Positions 1 to 12,094 of a stretch of 64,000 nucleotides of DNA are shown in pieces. Each line of letters starts with the position of its first letter. Positions within the stretch are counted from its first letter, which is position 1. Origin of the DNA: Pelodera strongyloides (Eukaryota > Nematoda > Chromadorea > Rhabditida > Rhabditidae); NCBI GenBank assembly GCA_036852015.1, contig JAANDG010000669.1, positions 1-64,000 on the forward strand, written 5' to 3'. A program made the position numbers and the translations under genes. The notes under the pieces were generated by a model, which was not told where the DNA came from, searched no databases, and worked only from the letters and a program-made list of their open reading frames with translations.

Positions 1-3000
1 TGAGACTTGGGGTGCTCCCTGTTCAACTCCGAGAACCGCGTCTTCTCGGGGAATTGGCATTGGAGCACTTCAGTTTTGGCATTGTTTGAGGGTGAACTTT
101 GTATTTGTTTGAGCTTAGAAATATGTTGAGACTTGGGGTGCTCCCTTGTTCAACTCCGAGAACCGCGTCTTCTCGGGGAATTGGCATTGGAGCAGCTTCA
201 GGTTTTTGGCATTGTTTGAGGGTGTGAACGTTGACCGTCGAGATCCATCTGAGATTTAGTTATTATGTTTTGGGTTTAGTTAGAAGTAGGACAGAGAGCG
301 AGAGTACTTTGCCGTTGTTGTTCTGCTATTCTTTGCTTTCATTGACTTCGTTGGACGATGAGGCTTCGATGCATCTTCTCGACGTAAGATCCCATCCCGT
401 TTGTCGCCAATGAGGAATCCCATCTGCTGCTGCATAGATTTGGTTAGTGTGCACCATTATTTGATTTTATGAAAATTTGTTTGCAACACTGAGTGAGGGT
501 GAACTTTGTATTTGTCTGAGCTTAGAAATATGTTGAGACTTGGTGCTCCTTGTTCAACTCCGAGAACCGCGTCTTCTCGGGGAATTGGCATTGGAGCAGC
601 TTCAGGTGTTGGCATTTGTTTGAGGGTGAACGTTGACCGTCGAGATCCATCTGAGATTTAGTTATTATGTTTTGGGTTTAGTTAGAAGTAGGACAGAGAG
701 CGAGAGTACTTTGCCGTTGTTGTTCTGCTATTCTTTGCTTTCATTGACTTCGTTGGACGATGAGGCTTCGATGCATCTTCTCGACGTAAGATCCCATCCC
801 GTTTGTCGCCAATGAGGAATCCCATCTGCTGCTGCATAGATTTGGTTAGTGTGCACCATTATTTGATTTTATGAAAATTTGTTTGCAACACTGAGTGAAG
901 GGTGAACTTTGTATTTGTCTGAGCTTAGCAATATGTTGAGACTTGGGTGCTCCCTTGTTCAACTCCGAGAACCGCGTCTTCTCGGGGAATTGGCATTGGA
1001 GCAGCTTCAGGTTTTGGCATTGTTTGAGGGTGAACTTTGTATTTGTTTGAGCTTAGAAATATGTTGAGACTTGGGGTGCTCCCTTGTTCAACTCCGAGAA
1101 CCGCGTCTTCTCGGGGAATTGGCATTGGAGCAGCTTCAGGTTTTGGCATTGTTTGAGGGTGAACTTTGTATTTGTTTGAGCTTAGAAATATGTTGAGACT
1201 TGGGGTGCTCCCTTGTTCAACTCCGAGAACCGCGTCTTCTCGGGGAATTGGCATTGGAGCAGCTTCAGGTTTTGGCATTGTTTGAGGGTGAACTTTGTAT
1301 TTGTTTGAGCTTAGAAATATGTTGAGACTTGGGGTGCTCCCTTGTTCAACTCCGAGAACCGCGTCTTCTCGGGGAATTGGCATTGGAGCAGCTTCAGGTT
1401 TTGGCATTGTTTGAGGGTGAACTTTGTATTTGTTTGAGCTTAGAAATATGTTGAGACTTGGGGTGCTCCCTTGTTCAACTCCGAGAACCGCGTCTTCTCG
1501 GGGAATTGGCATTGGAGCAGCTTCAGGTGTTGGCATTGTTTGAGGGTGAACGTTGACCGTCGAGATCCATCTGAGATTTAGTTATTATGTTTTGGGTTTA
1601 GTTAGAAGTAGGACAGAGAGCGAGAGTACTTTGCCGTTGTTGTTCTGCTATTCTTTGCTTTCATTGACTTCGTTGGACGATGAGGCTTCGATGCATCTTC
1701 TCGACGTAAGATCCCATCCCGTTTGTCGCCAATGAGGAATCCCATCTGCTGCTGCATAGATTTGGTTAGTGTGCACCATTATTTGATTTTATGAAAATTT
1801 GTTTGCAACACTGAGTGAAGGGTGAACTTTGTATTTGTTTGAGCTTAGAAATATGTTGAGACTTGGGGTGCTCCCTTGTTCAACTCCGAGAACCGCGTCT
1901 TCTCGGGGAATTGGCATTGGAGCAGCTTCAGGTTTTGGCATTGTTTGAGGGTGAACTTTGTATTTGTTTGAGCTTAGAAATATGTTGAGACTTGGGGTGC
2001 TCCCTTGTTCAACTCCGAGAACCGCGTCTTCTCGGGGAATTGGCATTGGAGCAGCTTCAGGTTGTTGGCATTGTTTGAGGGTGAACGTTGACCGTCGAGA
2101 TCCATCTGAGATTTAGTTATTATGTTTTGGGTTTAGTTAGAAGTAGGACAGAGAGCGAGAGTACTTTGCCGTTGTTGTTCTGCTATTCTTTGCTTTCATT
2201 GACTTCGTTGGACGATGAGGCTTCGATGCATCTTCTCGACGTAAGATCCCATCCCGTTTGTCGCCAATGAGGAATCCCATCTGCTGCTGCATAGATTTGG
2301 TTAGTGTGCACCATTATTTGATTTTATGAAAATTTGTTTGCAACACTGAGTGAAGGGTGAACTTTGTATTTGTCTTGAGCTTAGAAATATGTTGAGACTT
2401 GGGGTGCTCCCTTGTTCAACTCCGAGAACCGCGTCTTCTCGGGGAATTGGCATTGGAGCAGCTTCAGGTGTTTGGCATTGTTTGAGGGTGAACGTTTTGA
2501 CCGTCGAGATCCATCTGAGATTTAGTTATTATGTTTTGGGTTTAGTTAGAAGTAGGACAGAGAGCGAGAGTACTTTGCCGTTGTTGTTCTGCTATTCTTT
2601 GCTTTCATTGACTTCGTTGGACGATGAGGCTTCGATGCATCTTCTCGACGTAAGATCCCATCCCGTTTGTCGCCAATGAGGAATCCCATCTGCTGCTGCA
2701 TAGATTTGGTTAGTGTGCACCATTATTTGATTTTAATTTTTTTTTTTTTGCAACACTGAGTGAGGGTGAATTTTGTATTTGTCTGAGCTTAGAAATATGT
2801 TGAGACTTGGGGTGCTCCCTTGTTCAACTCCGAGAACCGCGTCTTCTCGGGGAATTGGCATTGGAGCAGCTTCAGGTGTTGGCATTGTTTGAGGGTGAAC
2901 GTTGACCGTCGAGATCCATCTGAGATTTAGTTATTATGTTTTGGGTTTGGTTAGAAGTAGGACAGAGAGCGAGAGTACTTTGCCGTTGTTGTTCTGCTAT

Positions 3001-5576
3001 TCTTTGCTTTCATTGACTTCGTTGGACGATGAGGCTTCGATGCATCTTCTCGACGTAAGATCCCATCCCGTTTGTCGCCAATGAGGAATCCCATCTGCTG
3101 CTGCATAGATTTGGTTAGTGTGCACCATTATTTGATTTTATGAAAATTTGTTTGCAACACTGAGTGAAGGGTGAACTTTGTATTTGTTTGAGCTTAGAAA
3201 TATGTTGAGACTTGGGGTGCTCCCTTGTTCAACTCCGAGAACCGCGTCTTCTCGGGGAATTGGCATTGGAGCAGCTTCAGGTGTTGGCATTGTTTGAGGG
3301 TGAACGTTGACCGTCGAGATCCATCTGAGATTTAGTTATTATGTTTTGGGTTTTTTAGAAGTAGGACAGAGAGCGAGAGTACTTTGCCGTTGTTGTTCTT
3401 CTATTCTTTGCTTTCATTGACTTCGTTGGACGATGAGGCTTCGATGCATCTTCTCGACGTAAGATCCCATCCCGTTTGTCGCCAATGAGGAATCCCATCT
3501 GCTGCTGCATAGATTTGGTTAGTGTGCACCATTATTTGATTTTATGAAAATTTGTTTGCAACACTGAGTGAGGGGTGAACTTTTGTATTTTGTCTGAGCT
3601 TAGAAATATGTTGAGACTTGGGGTGCTCCCTTGTTCAACTCCGAGAACCGCGTCTTCTCGGGGAATTGGCATTGGAGCAGCTTCAGGTTTTGGCATTGTT
3701 TGAGGGTGAACTTTGTATTTGTTTGAGCTTAGAAATATGTTGAGACTTGGGGTGCTCCCTTGTTCAACTCCGAGAAACCGCGTCTTCTCGGGGAATTGGC
3801 ATTGGAGCAGCTTCAGGTGTTGGCATTGTTTGAGGGTGAACGTTGACCGTCGAGATTCCATCTGAGATTTAGTTATTATGTTTTGGGTTTAGTTAGAAGT
3901 AGGACAGAGAGCGAGAGTACTTTGCCGTTGTTGTTCTGCTATTCTTTGCTTTCATTGACTTCGTTGGACGATGAGGCTTCGATGCATCTTCTCGACGTAA
4001 GATCCCATCCCGTTTGTCGCCAATGAGGAATCCCATCTGCTGCTGCATAGATTTGGTTAGTGTGCACCATTATTTGATTTTATGAAAATTTGTTTGCAAC
4101 ACTGAGTGAAGGGGTGAACTTTTGTATTTGTCTTGAGCTTAGAAATATGTTGAGACTTGGGGTGCTCCCTTGTTCAACTCCGAGAACCGCGTCTTCTCGG
4201 GGAATTGGCATTGGAGCAGCTTCAGGTTTTGGCATTGTTTGAGGGTGAACTTTGTATTTGTTTGAGCTTAGAAATATGTTGAGACTTGGGGTGCTCCCTT
4301 GTTCAACTCCGAGAACCGCGTCTTCTCGGGGAATTGGCATTGGAGCAGCTTCAGGTGTTGGCATTGTTTGAGGTGAACGTTGACCGTCGAGATCCATCTG
4401 AGATTTAGTTATTATGTTTTGGGTTTAGTTAGAAGTAGGACAGAGAGCGAGAGTACTTTGCCGTTGTTGTTCTGCTATTCTTTGCTTTCATTGACTTCGT
4501 TGGACGATGAGGCTTCGATGCATCTTCTCGACGTAAGATCCCATCCCGTTTGTCGCCAATGAGGAATCCCATCTGCTGCTGCATAGATTTGGTTAGTGTG
4601 CACCATTATTTGATTTTATGAAAATTTGTTTGCAACACTGTGTGAAGGGTGAACTTTGTATTTGTCTGAGCTTAGCAATATGTTGAGACTTGGGTGCTCC
4701 CTTGTTCAACTCCGAGAACCGCGTTTTCTCGGGGAATTGGCATTGGACAGCTTCAGGTGTTGGCATTGTTTGAGGGTGAACGTTGACCGTCGAGATCCAT
4801 CTGAGATTTAGTTATTATGTTTTGGGTTTAGTTAGAAGTAGGACAGAGAGCGAGAGTACTTTGCCGTTGTTGTTCTGCTATTCTTTGCTTTCATTGACTT
4901 CGTTGGACGATGAGGCTTCGATGCATCTTCTCGACGTAAGATCCCATCCCGTTTGTCGCCAATGAGGAATCCCATCTGCTGCTGCATAGATTTGGTTAGT
5001 GTGCACCATTATTTGATTTTATGAAAATTTGTTTGCAACACTGTGTGAAGGGTGAACTTTGTATTTGTCTGAGCTTAGCAATATGTTGAGACTTGGGTGC
5101 TCCCTTGTTCAACTCCGAGAACCGCGTCTTCTCGGGGAATTGGCATTGGAGCAGCTTCAGGTTTTGGCATTGTTTGAGGGTGAACTTTGTATTTGTTTGA
5201 GCTTAGAAATATGTTGAGACTTGGGGTGCTCCCTTGTTCAACTCCGAGAACCGCGTCTTCTCGGGGAATTGGCATTGGAGCAGCTTCAGGTGTTGGCATT
5301 GTTTGAGGGTGAACGTTGACCGTCGAGATCCATCTGAGATTTAGTTATTATGTTTTGGGTTTAGTTAGAAGTAGGACAGAGAGCGAGAGTACTTTGCCGT
5401 TGTTGTTCTGCTATTCTTTGCTTTCATTGACTTCGTTGGACGATGAGGCTTCGATGCATCTTCTCGACGTAAGATCCCATCCCGTTTGTCGCCAATGAGG
5501 AATCCCATCTGCTGCTGCATAGATTTGGTTAGTGTGCACCATTATTTGATTTTATGAAAATTTGTTTGCAACACTA
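1..5576. repeat. Satellite array 1: mixed 129-bp (A) and ~273-bp (B) modules
   Basis: The stretch is one tandem array, cut by the left window edge and ending where the repeat breaks into unique sequence near 5576. Module A is 129 bp, with neighbouring copies starting near 938, 1066, 1195, 1324 and 1453. Module B is about 273 bp and recurs about 11 times, with a fixed point near 231, 633, 1553, 2088, 2497, 2902, 3308, 3844, 4380, 4783 and 5316. The order is B followed by one, two or five A modules, so the basic period is about 402 bp. Copies are nearly identical apart from 1-2 bp indels, which suggests recent amplification or strong homogenisation. Each A module carries a perfect hairpin, CCGAGAA, 7-nt loop, TTCTCGG. 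The 60-codon plus-strand ORF in B and the 43-codon minus-strand periodic ORF in A are treated as by-products of the repeat, not as genes. Confidence 0.95.
938..1540 (-). repeat. Run of five A modules with an uninterrupted minus-strand frame
   Basis: Five 129-bp A modules stand head to tail here, the longest pure A run in the window. Because 129 is divisible by three, the minus strand reads as a 43-residue repeat rich in proline near PEAAPMPIPRE. No splice context, isolated start codon or codon signal supports translation. The same frame is broken by indels in other parts of the array. I regard it as satellite DNA; transcription is an open question. Confidence 0.7.
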
Positions 5577-6315
5577 AGTGACACGTTTAGTAGTTTACTT
5601 CCAAGTGTGTGGGTTGAACAGAAAGCTCAAAAAGACCTCTGACGATTTTTTGAAATGTAATTTCACGATTGCTTTAGCATTCTTATAGCAAAATAACGAC
5701 TTTATGTTCTGATTGTTTTTTTCCATTTAGGCGTCTGAAAATATTTACTACAGACGTAAGCGGATTTCGTTCCGGAGCCTTTTCGAACTTTGCTCCAAAA
5801 TGGTGTGTTCTACCTTTCAAAAGTAGTCAAATTCTGGACGTAGAAGATTTCATTATTTAAGCTAGAATTGTATATTACCATTTCGTTTTCATTTGCATTT
5901 GTACCTGACTGCGTATTTATGTTTTCAGAATATCCCTCTATCCTGAGCGCTTTATATGTACACTGCTGGGAAAGTACCTGCACTATATTGGCGGAGAAAC
6001 TCGAACAATGGGAAAGTGAACAAAATCGTTAGTACTTTCGACATGGTCATGGAATCTGTACCTACTACATCTTTTCGCCATTGCTCTCATATAATATGCT
6101 TACAAAAAACTACAATAAACATTTCCACGTATAATTTACCTATACATGCATATATCGCATATAAATCTATTGGATAGACATCTAAACAAGCTGGACATCC
6201 AAAACTCTGACCTTCAGTAGTAACCCAAAGCAGAAGTCATTATTTGGACACGAACTGTATGACAGTTTTTTGAATTGTATTTTATATGCACAATTTTTTA
6301 TGGAATAAAGAGTTC

Positions 6316-6316
<1 letters not shown>

Positions 6317-6348
<32 letters not shown>
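6317..6348. repeat. ATA trinucleotide microsatellite
   Basis: About ten consecutive ATA/AAT triplets follow a GGAATAAAG string. A poly(A)-site-like motif followed by a simple repeat can mark the tail of an old retroposed sequence, but no body of such an element is recognisable upstream. Confidence 0.9.
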
Positions 6349-7629
6349 TGGAAAACGTCCCGATAGGCGATAGTCTTTCCGGGGACTCGGGAAAGTTCAT
6401 TTTTCTTGTGATATCTTAGATACGGCGTACCGAAAAATAGTGAAAATTGTAACATAGTGGTAATATAAAATAAGTAATATAAACCATTTTGGGATTTTGC
6501 CCCCCAAATCGCTGCGTAGTCGCAATGAGCTCTGCAACTTGTGTTATATACTTGGTTATCATTATCACACTGTTATATCACGCATTTGTTCCACTACAAA
6601 CTAAAAATAAGTAATTGTGATCAGCACCTATTGCACTGGGAATGGGAAGTCTACAAAACTAAAATCATGAATATTTATCTTCAGGTTTTTTATTGTTGAT
6701 GTTGATACCATACTCGTTGCATATTTACGTGTATCTTTATTTGTTGTTTTACAATGTTATTGTTTGTACGAGTGCTGATTGATTTTTGTCTGTCAGTAAC
6801 AAATCATTATCATTATCAGTCACCGACAAAAAAACTACATTTTGAAGCAATCATGCTACCGTAGTTCTACAGGTAAAGAGACTACAATAGCCTCAGCGAT
6901 CAGACTTGCCGCAAATATTTTATACGGGATGGATAACGGTTATGTCTGCTCGAATATGGGGGGCACCAGGTCACTGTGCCACTCTGGCGACGTCGGGGAT
7001 TTCTTCTCCTCTGCGACGTTGATACCGCTCCATAAATAGCCGCTATTGCTCAGCCGCAGGGACAGTTAAGGACTGCCGACCTCACGAACGGGGAGCTGGG
7101 GACTGGCCCAGCTAGAAGATATGTAGCAAGAAAGATAACTCTCCTGATAGACGGAGAGTATATATACGTTTCTAACGCATTCCAATTATGTCTATAATGT
7201 CTGTCGTAAACAACTAATTAGTAATACTACATCATTGATGTCTGTTTGAGTATACGTTTCATACAGTTGTAACGAATAGTTGCAACAACAGGGAGGGTTA
7301 AAACGCGGTCCGCGGCACTGCGGTCTGCTGTCCGCGGTCCACTTTGTTATGGGGTTTTTAATGTTTTAGAGACTATGGTGTGAGCTGTTGACTTGGTTAG
7401 CGTCGGTATTTCACGCAAGAATTTTAGATTTTACTGAAATTTGGGTTCAAACGCAAATGCACCTACTAAACTAAACACGCAAAAAATGATTAGAATGCGC
7501 ATTGGTTCTTTACCTTTAGACACGTTCAAACCAAGTATGAAACAATTTGTGCAGTGTAAAGCGTGATTTAGTGATATTTCCCAAAATTTGCTTATTTTTA
7601 TCAATAAATTCAAAGATAATATAATAATT

Positions 7630-7890
7630 TTTATTGTTATCATGTGAAGTACAGTTATATGATAACAATAAATTTTTTTATCATATCGTGTAACTCGGCC
7701 TTACACGGTATGAGAACAATTTATCATGTCATACAGTACGCTCTTACACGATAACGCGCAAAATAATTTATCGTGCACATAACTGCAGCGTACATGATAT
7801 GATAAAAGTGCGCGTATTGCCACGGACCAGGGCTTGTGCGTGATAAACTTTTATCATGAAATTTTTATCGAAATGGGTATTTATCGTGTA
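7630..7890. repeat. Inverted-repeat-rich AT segment, possible MITE
   Basis: The strings TTATCATG, ATGATAA, CGTGTAA and TTACACG recur many times in both orientations, for example near 7637, 7660, 7702, 7745, 7797 and 7850. The segment can therefore fold back on itself at several points. This is the look of a short non-autonomous DNA transposon or a decayed foldback element. I could not define clean terminal inverted repeats with a target-site duplication, so the assignment is tentative. Confidence 0.35.
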
Positions 7891-8311
7891 AGCAATGCTA
7901 TACTACATAAATAGAAACTGGTGAATTACTGTAATTAGGTATTGTGGTTCGTGATGAACCTACTGAAACAGCGTCCAAAATTCCTTTCAATAATAGGCTT
8001 TATACGGCTTTACTGTTTCATAAACCGCTGTCATAGGGTACTCGTTCATCGTACAGCGAGCTTGTCTATGAGCGTGTCTATGTTTCTTATTTACATTGAA
8101 ACCTCCCATGGTTCCCAATATTCGGACACTCACGGAAAAGGTGGACACAAGTTCATTTACAAAATCAAAAGTAAAATTAAAGAAGTCAAATCGTTGATTA
8201 GTTGTGGAATGGAAATAACAAAGGATTTTCTTATGTACAAAGTTTATTAAAATAAAATAAGACGAATCCGAGTTATAAAGACGACTGAAGTAGACCCTCC
8301 TATCACGCAAA

Positions 8312-8391
8312 ACTTCTGATCCGAACCCATAACTTCTGATCCGAACCCATAACTACTGATCCGAACCTAAAACTTCTGATCAGAACCTATA
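8312..8391. repeat. 20-bp minisatellite (four units)
   Basis: Four consecutive 20-bp units of the form AACTTCTGATCCGAACCCAT occur, with changes in units 3 and 4. Single copies of the same core (CTGATCRGAACCTA) reappear near 15450, 15755, 16563 and 16668, always beside other duplicated sequence, so the motif is dispersed as well as tandem. Confidence 0.85.
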
Positions 8392-9114
8392 ACGACAATT
8401 GTTCGGATGCTAGCGCTCACACTAATTGTTTCTTGTGGTAACCCCTAAAGTGACATAGCATAACTGACTCAATGTTAGAATTGCTTCCTTTTATGGCAGC
8501 ATGTCGTGAATCAAATTGGGTGCATCCAATTTAAATACACATCATTACCCAAGCAAATTGCTTTGGCAATTAGCGACGAAAAACTAAGTACAGATATGGA
8601 CGCGAAAAATTAATTCATTGTGCCACAGGTAATTCCTGTGGCAAGGCTGCCAGTTCCCGTTCATGAAGTCTCCCCCACACCGAGATAATAAGTGAAGTAG
8701 CGGATCAATTTCTAACGGAATTGTCTTTTCACATCTTGCTACGCTTTGATGGCTTAAGAACATGTGCCGCTAAACTGCCCAAGGAGCACATCAGCGTTCA
8801 AAGTGATGAAAAAACAAAACAACAGTACGTACACACATTGGCCCACAAAAATTTATTAATCAATAAAAAATCTACAATTCCTTCGGAGCACTCCGGTTCA
8901 AGTTGGGAGCAAGTAGATGGTGGATGGACATTGAAGATGTTCACGCACATCCACGGTAACCCGAACGGTGAACTGCACCTCATAGCGCAACAGCCACCTC
9001 CGCTTCGACGTCGCAGTCCTCTTGACGAAGCAATCTGTCGTAAATAAACTATCAGTATACTTATTGAGACGCAAATTAATAAGCTTAACTATTTATAACT
9101 AAGTTATGAAAAAA

Positions 9115-9360
9115 CGTGGCTCTCTCAAAAACGGAGGTGATATGAAATCATCTCCCTGTCCGAGTGATCCACATGCTTACAAACTAAGTAACCTATTCGA
9201 GGAATTGCGCTCCACTGTGAGCAGAGCATCCAAAACGGATCGAGATTGCTCTCTCAGAGTAACTGAGTGAGGTGAATCAGTTGAACCAGTTCACCTCACT
9301 GGCCTGAGCAATCAGGATTACCTTTTAGAGAATGCTTTGCTTTCGGTAACAATTCAAAAA
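9115..9360. repeat. Two-hairpin element, copy 1
   Basis: This is the first of four related ~230-bp elements. Hairpin 1 pairs GGAGGTGAT with ATCATCTCC, with one G-T wobble. Hairpin 2 pairs TGAGGTGAA with TTCACCTCA around a loop longer than in the other copies, and is enclosed by a second stem GATTGCTC / GAGCAATC. The two hairpins share flanking text (CTCTC-CAGAGTAAC before, CTG-CC-GAG after), so the element itself arose by internal duplication. It lies immediately 3' of the minus-strand gene at 9361-9843. Confidence 0.7.
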
Positions 9361-9843
9361 CTAATTTATAAACTCCTCCACAGATCCACAATTTGCACCG
9401 ACCGAGTGAAGTTCAGAAAGAACATCAGGATAAGCTGGAGGGATCAACGCTGTAGAGAAGAGATGCCCATGAAGTAGCTGAGTTCCTTGTCGTAGTCCTC
9501 CAGGTCTCGGGGACGAAACTCCAAGGCGAAATACCATATCGATTGAAACAGTCTCAGACCTGAAGTGATCATTAATTAAAAGACAAGTTAATCAGGGAAT
9601 AATGCGAACAGCGCTTATAGATATGCACGAGATGGAGAAAAATAAATAAGTCTAGCCATACCTTAATGTTCCACTAATGTTTCTTCGCTGTATAGTAGCG
9701 GCCGCCGTTTTCCGGTCAACCAAGGCTCCCATCAGGACGACGTTGGAGGAACTGACGCTGTAGAGGAGCACTTCCGGATTGGAGACACATCCGAGCTCCG
9801 AGAGGTTCATGAAAAGACCGAGGAGCCTCGCCATCCACCGCAT
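9361..9843 (-). CDS. Two-exon gene for a small unrecognised protein (family copy 1)
   Basis: Exon 1 coding part 9843-9662 and exon 2 9559-9361 join in phase 2 through a donor AAG|GTATGG and an acceptor CACTTCAG|GTC, giving about 126 residues with a natural TAG stop. The start chosen is the ATG at 9843, inside an exon that begins at an acceptor at 9904. An in-frame stop lies between that acceptor and the ATG, so this is either a first exon with a short leader or a trans-spliced start. The N-terminus (ARLLGLFMNL) could be a weak signal peptide. The core reads CVSNPEVLLYSVSSSNVVLM and is matched by NVSNPEVFLHAISSSYVVLI in copy 2, which supports coding. I recognise no domain; function unknown. 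Confidence 0.45.
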
Positions 9844-10059
9844 TCCCCGGAAATACAATCACGGGATAAAGGTGACAATCGACAGCAATCTCCTCAGAAA
9901 CGACCTGAAGTGAACATAATTACAAATTTGTTAAATGGCTTCGTTAATTTGTTTCGTTGTAATAAACAGACACTCACTGCAAGTCTAGCAGCTGTAATAC
10001 ACCTGCAGCAAAAAAAATAGCGAAATACTATGACTAGATCATGTGATTGCAGCGAGCTT

Positions 10060-10292
10060 AGCATCACTCTCCCAGAGTAACAGAGGTGACATCAAATCAC
10101 CTCCCTGTCCGAGTGAGGTATATCCCTACCAAAGCACATGATCTACTCAATGTATTGCGCTCCACTGTGATCAGACAGACCCAAGAGGTTCGAGATTGCT
10201 CTCCCAGAGAACTGAGGTGAACCAGTTCACGTCTCTGGCCCCAATCAATCAGGAATGCCGCTTGGGAACACTCTGCTCACGGTAGTCAGTCT
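10060..10292. repeat. Two-hairpin element, copy 2
   Basis: This copy keeps an outer CACTC / GAGTG stem, a first hairpin of seven pairs (GAGGTGA / TCACCTC) and a weaker second hairpin, because TTCACGTCTC replaces TTCACCTCAC. The second outer stem is also damaged (GATTGCTC against CAATCAATC). It is the most degenerate of the four copies and sits about 950 bp from copy 1. Confidence 0.65.
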
Positions 10293-10338
10293 TGAAGCAA
10301 CTAGTTAGCGAAAGCGTCTTTCTAAATAAAAACAACTT

Positions 10339-10840
10339 CTACAGTTCGCCTCTGCAGAGTAGAGCGCCAAGCTGTCCATGAAGTAGCTGCGACAGTCTCG
10401 GAGGTAAGTCAGAGTCCGCAGCAAAACCAACAACGTCAGACCTGAAGTGATCATCGTGAATGAAAAAAATAAGCAGAGACTGCTCCACAAACATCTCATA
10501 GCTGGATAAGACGTGGAGGCCAAACATAAAAAAATAAGAAGCAAGATCGGGTCCCAAGGGAAGAATTTAACAATGTATCTAGCTATACCTTAAGCTCCGT
10601 CACTGCTCCACTACGGCTTCTCCGCTGTACTGTAGCCACCAACATGTTTCCTCTAACAGATGCTCCTATCAGCACGACATAGGAGGAACTTATGGCGTGC
10701 AGGAACACTTCCGGATTGGAGACGTTCGTCTGACGAGATGTTCAACGGTTCGAGAGAATTCTCGCCATACTCCGAATCTCCCGGGAAGTCTCGGAAGGAA
10801 CGCCGTGGACCACAGCAATGACAACAGCTTCAGAAGTGAT
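10339..10840 (-). pseudogene. Family copy 2, probably broken by a 1-bp insertion
   Basis: Minus-strand exons 10840-10589 and 10441-10339 correspond to those of copy 1. The first exon contains NPEVFLHAISSSYVVLIGA, but the frame has a stop upstream of this motif, and the exon ends one base longer than in copies 1 and 3 (GAGCTTAAG against GAGCTAAG). The second exon is open only in phase 2 (SDVVGFAADSDLPPRLSQLL, then a stop), so the extra base breaks the junction. A sequencing error or a real frameshift are equally possible. Introns and borders are otherwise well kept. Confidence 0.4.
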
Positions 10841-10994
10841 CTGAAGTGAACACAATCGTTGCAACTAGAGTAAGATTAATTTATTTTCAATTTCGCTATA
10901 AGAAACAGACGCTCCCTGAGAACAAGTCTACAAAAAATATGAATAAAAAAATAGCGAAACACTATGAATAGATCATGTGCTGCGGCAAGCTTAG

Positions 10995-11225
10995 CATCAC
11001 TCTCCCAGAATAACGAAGGTGATATCAAATCACCTCCCTGTCCGAGTGATGCACTTCCCTACCAAAGCACATAACCTATTCGAGGTACTGCGCTCCACTG
11101 TGAACAGAGCACCCAAACTGATCGAGATTGCTCTCTCAGAGTAACTGAGGTGAATCAGTTCACCTCACTGGCCCGAGCAATCAGGAATTCCGATCGGGAA
11201 CACTCTGATCACGGTAGTCAATGCG
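10995..11225. repeat. Two-hairpin element, copy 3
   Basis: Hairpin 1 is AGGTGAT / ATCACCT. Hairpin 2 is a perfect nine-pair TGAGGTGAA / TTCACCTCA with loop TCAG, enclosed by a perfect eight-pair GATTGCTC / GAGCAATC stem. Between the stems lies a one-sided bulge (TCTCAGAGTAAC) and a shorter opposite strand (CTGGCCC), which looks like an internal loop. It is the cleanest copy for structure prediction. Confidence 0.7.
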
Positions 11226-11308
11226 CAACTAGCTTATGAAGAAAAGTGCCGTTAGGAAACAATACGTAGGATACAAGACCGGATCCATCGGTAGATTTGA
11301 CAATGTAC

Positions 11309-11537
11309 CTTAGCTCCGGCATAACTCCACCACTCCTTTTCAGGCATCCGCACTCCACGGTTACATCGACAGAGTACCCCTGCAGGAGGGCATTGGAGGG
11401 ATCACAGATACGACACCGTGAGGAGATCCGGATTTCCTGATTGGGAGCCACGATGTTTATGCCCATTCTTCGGATTTACGGGGAGCACAAGCTTGAGAAA
11501 AGGGCGATAGTCCGCAGCAACTACACCAACGTCCGAC
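11309..11537 (-). CDS. Exon of the same family, copy 3
   Basis: An exon runs from acceptor CTACTTCAG|GTCGG to donor CTAAG|GTACATT. One frame ends in phase 2, as in copy 1, and carries CDPSNALLQGYSVDVTVECG followed by CLKRSGGVMPEL, aligned in position to the NPEV segment of copies 1 and 2. Another frame continues the SDVG...AAD similarity to the second exon of copy 2. The exon therefore looks like a fusion of the two exon types, perhaps by loss of the intervening intron. It has no recognisable domain, and the downstream partner exon was not found. Confidence 0.3.
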
Positions 11538-11758
11538 CTGAAGTAGATCATACAAATAAAAATTCTGAGAGATAAGGGACAACACCTAACATTTTCTCGT
11601 AGACAATTCTTTTCTCCACAAGAAAGTATAACTTTCCATCGTATGAGATGAAACCACGTGAAAAATTGAGACCAATCACTTGATCACTTTTTGCCGCAAT
11701 ATTTCGCTAGAAATAATATGAGTAAATACTCACCATAAGCCAATTAGTCGCATTATCC

Positions 11759-11936
11759 TCATGTTCTTTGTGAGAGAAATCGGCCAAGATCCAACAGGGG
11801 CACCTTTCGGGACACCTTGGGGTGTTCAACAGCGAAGAGGGCGGAGACGTGCACGTAGACCCGTCGCAGTCCTCCAATCCCTCTCTGGGAATGCTGTATG
11901 ACGATAGGTGACAATTCGGGCAACCTCAGACTTGTC
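11759..11936 (-). CDS. Terminal-type exon, unrecognised product
   Basis: After a strong acceptor (TTATTTCAG) the minus strand is open for 58 codons to a TGA. The text begins TSLRLPELSPIVIQHSQRG and has a valine- and leucine-rich middle (LRRVYVHVSALFAV). A leading base means it joins in phase 2, the phase used throughout this cluster. Its upstream partner is uncertain; the ORF extends through the acceptor to 12130 but crosses the structured repeat. Function unknown. Confidence 0.4.
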
Positions 11937-12094
11937 CTGAAATAAGAATAATGAAATGTTTCGTTTAAAATTTCGCTTCCAATTTCCAATTTAGTAATTA
12001 GCCAAAAAAAATCTTGCAATTTTTGGAAAACGACCTCTCCAGAAAAGAAAGAGTATTCCTGAATGCTGAATAGATCATCTGCTGAAATAAGCTT

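Larger units (their letters stand above)
5577..9110. other. Mostly unassigned sequence between arrays
   Basis: No gene can be supported in this 3.5 kb. It holds a short AATAAA-like site followed by an ATA microsatellite (6317-6348), a GC-richer patch at about 6950-7120 with a perfect 7-bp stem (AGCTGGG / CCCAGCT near 7097-7116), a palindrome-rich AT segment at 7630-7890 and a 20-bp minisatellite at 8312-8391. ORFs of about 100 codons at 7942-8250, 7987-8310 and 8721-9047 have no recognisable domain. The first two overlap on opposite strands, as chance ORFs often do. Confidence 0.5.

Noticed and set aside
231..5498. Identical 60-codon plus-strand ORFs in each B module, and long minus-strand proline-rich repeat ORFs
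   Set aside because: They start at TTG or inside the repeat, have no splice or promoter context, and exist because a homogeneous satellite repeats the same chance frame; 129 bp is divisible by three.
7987..8310. Overlapping ORFs of about 100 codons on both strands
   Set aside because: Mirror ORFs with no domain; at least one must be chance and neither has supporting context.
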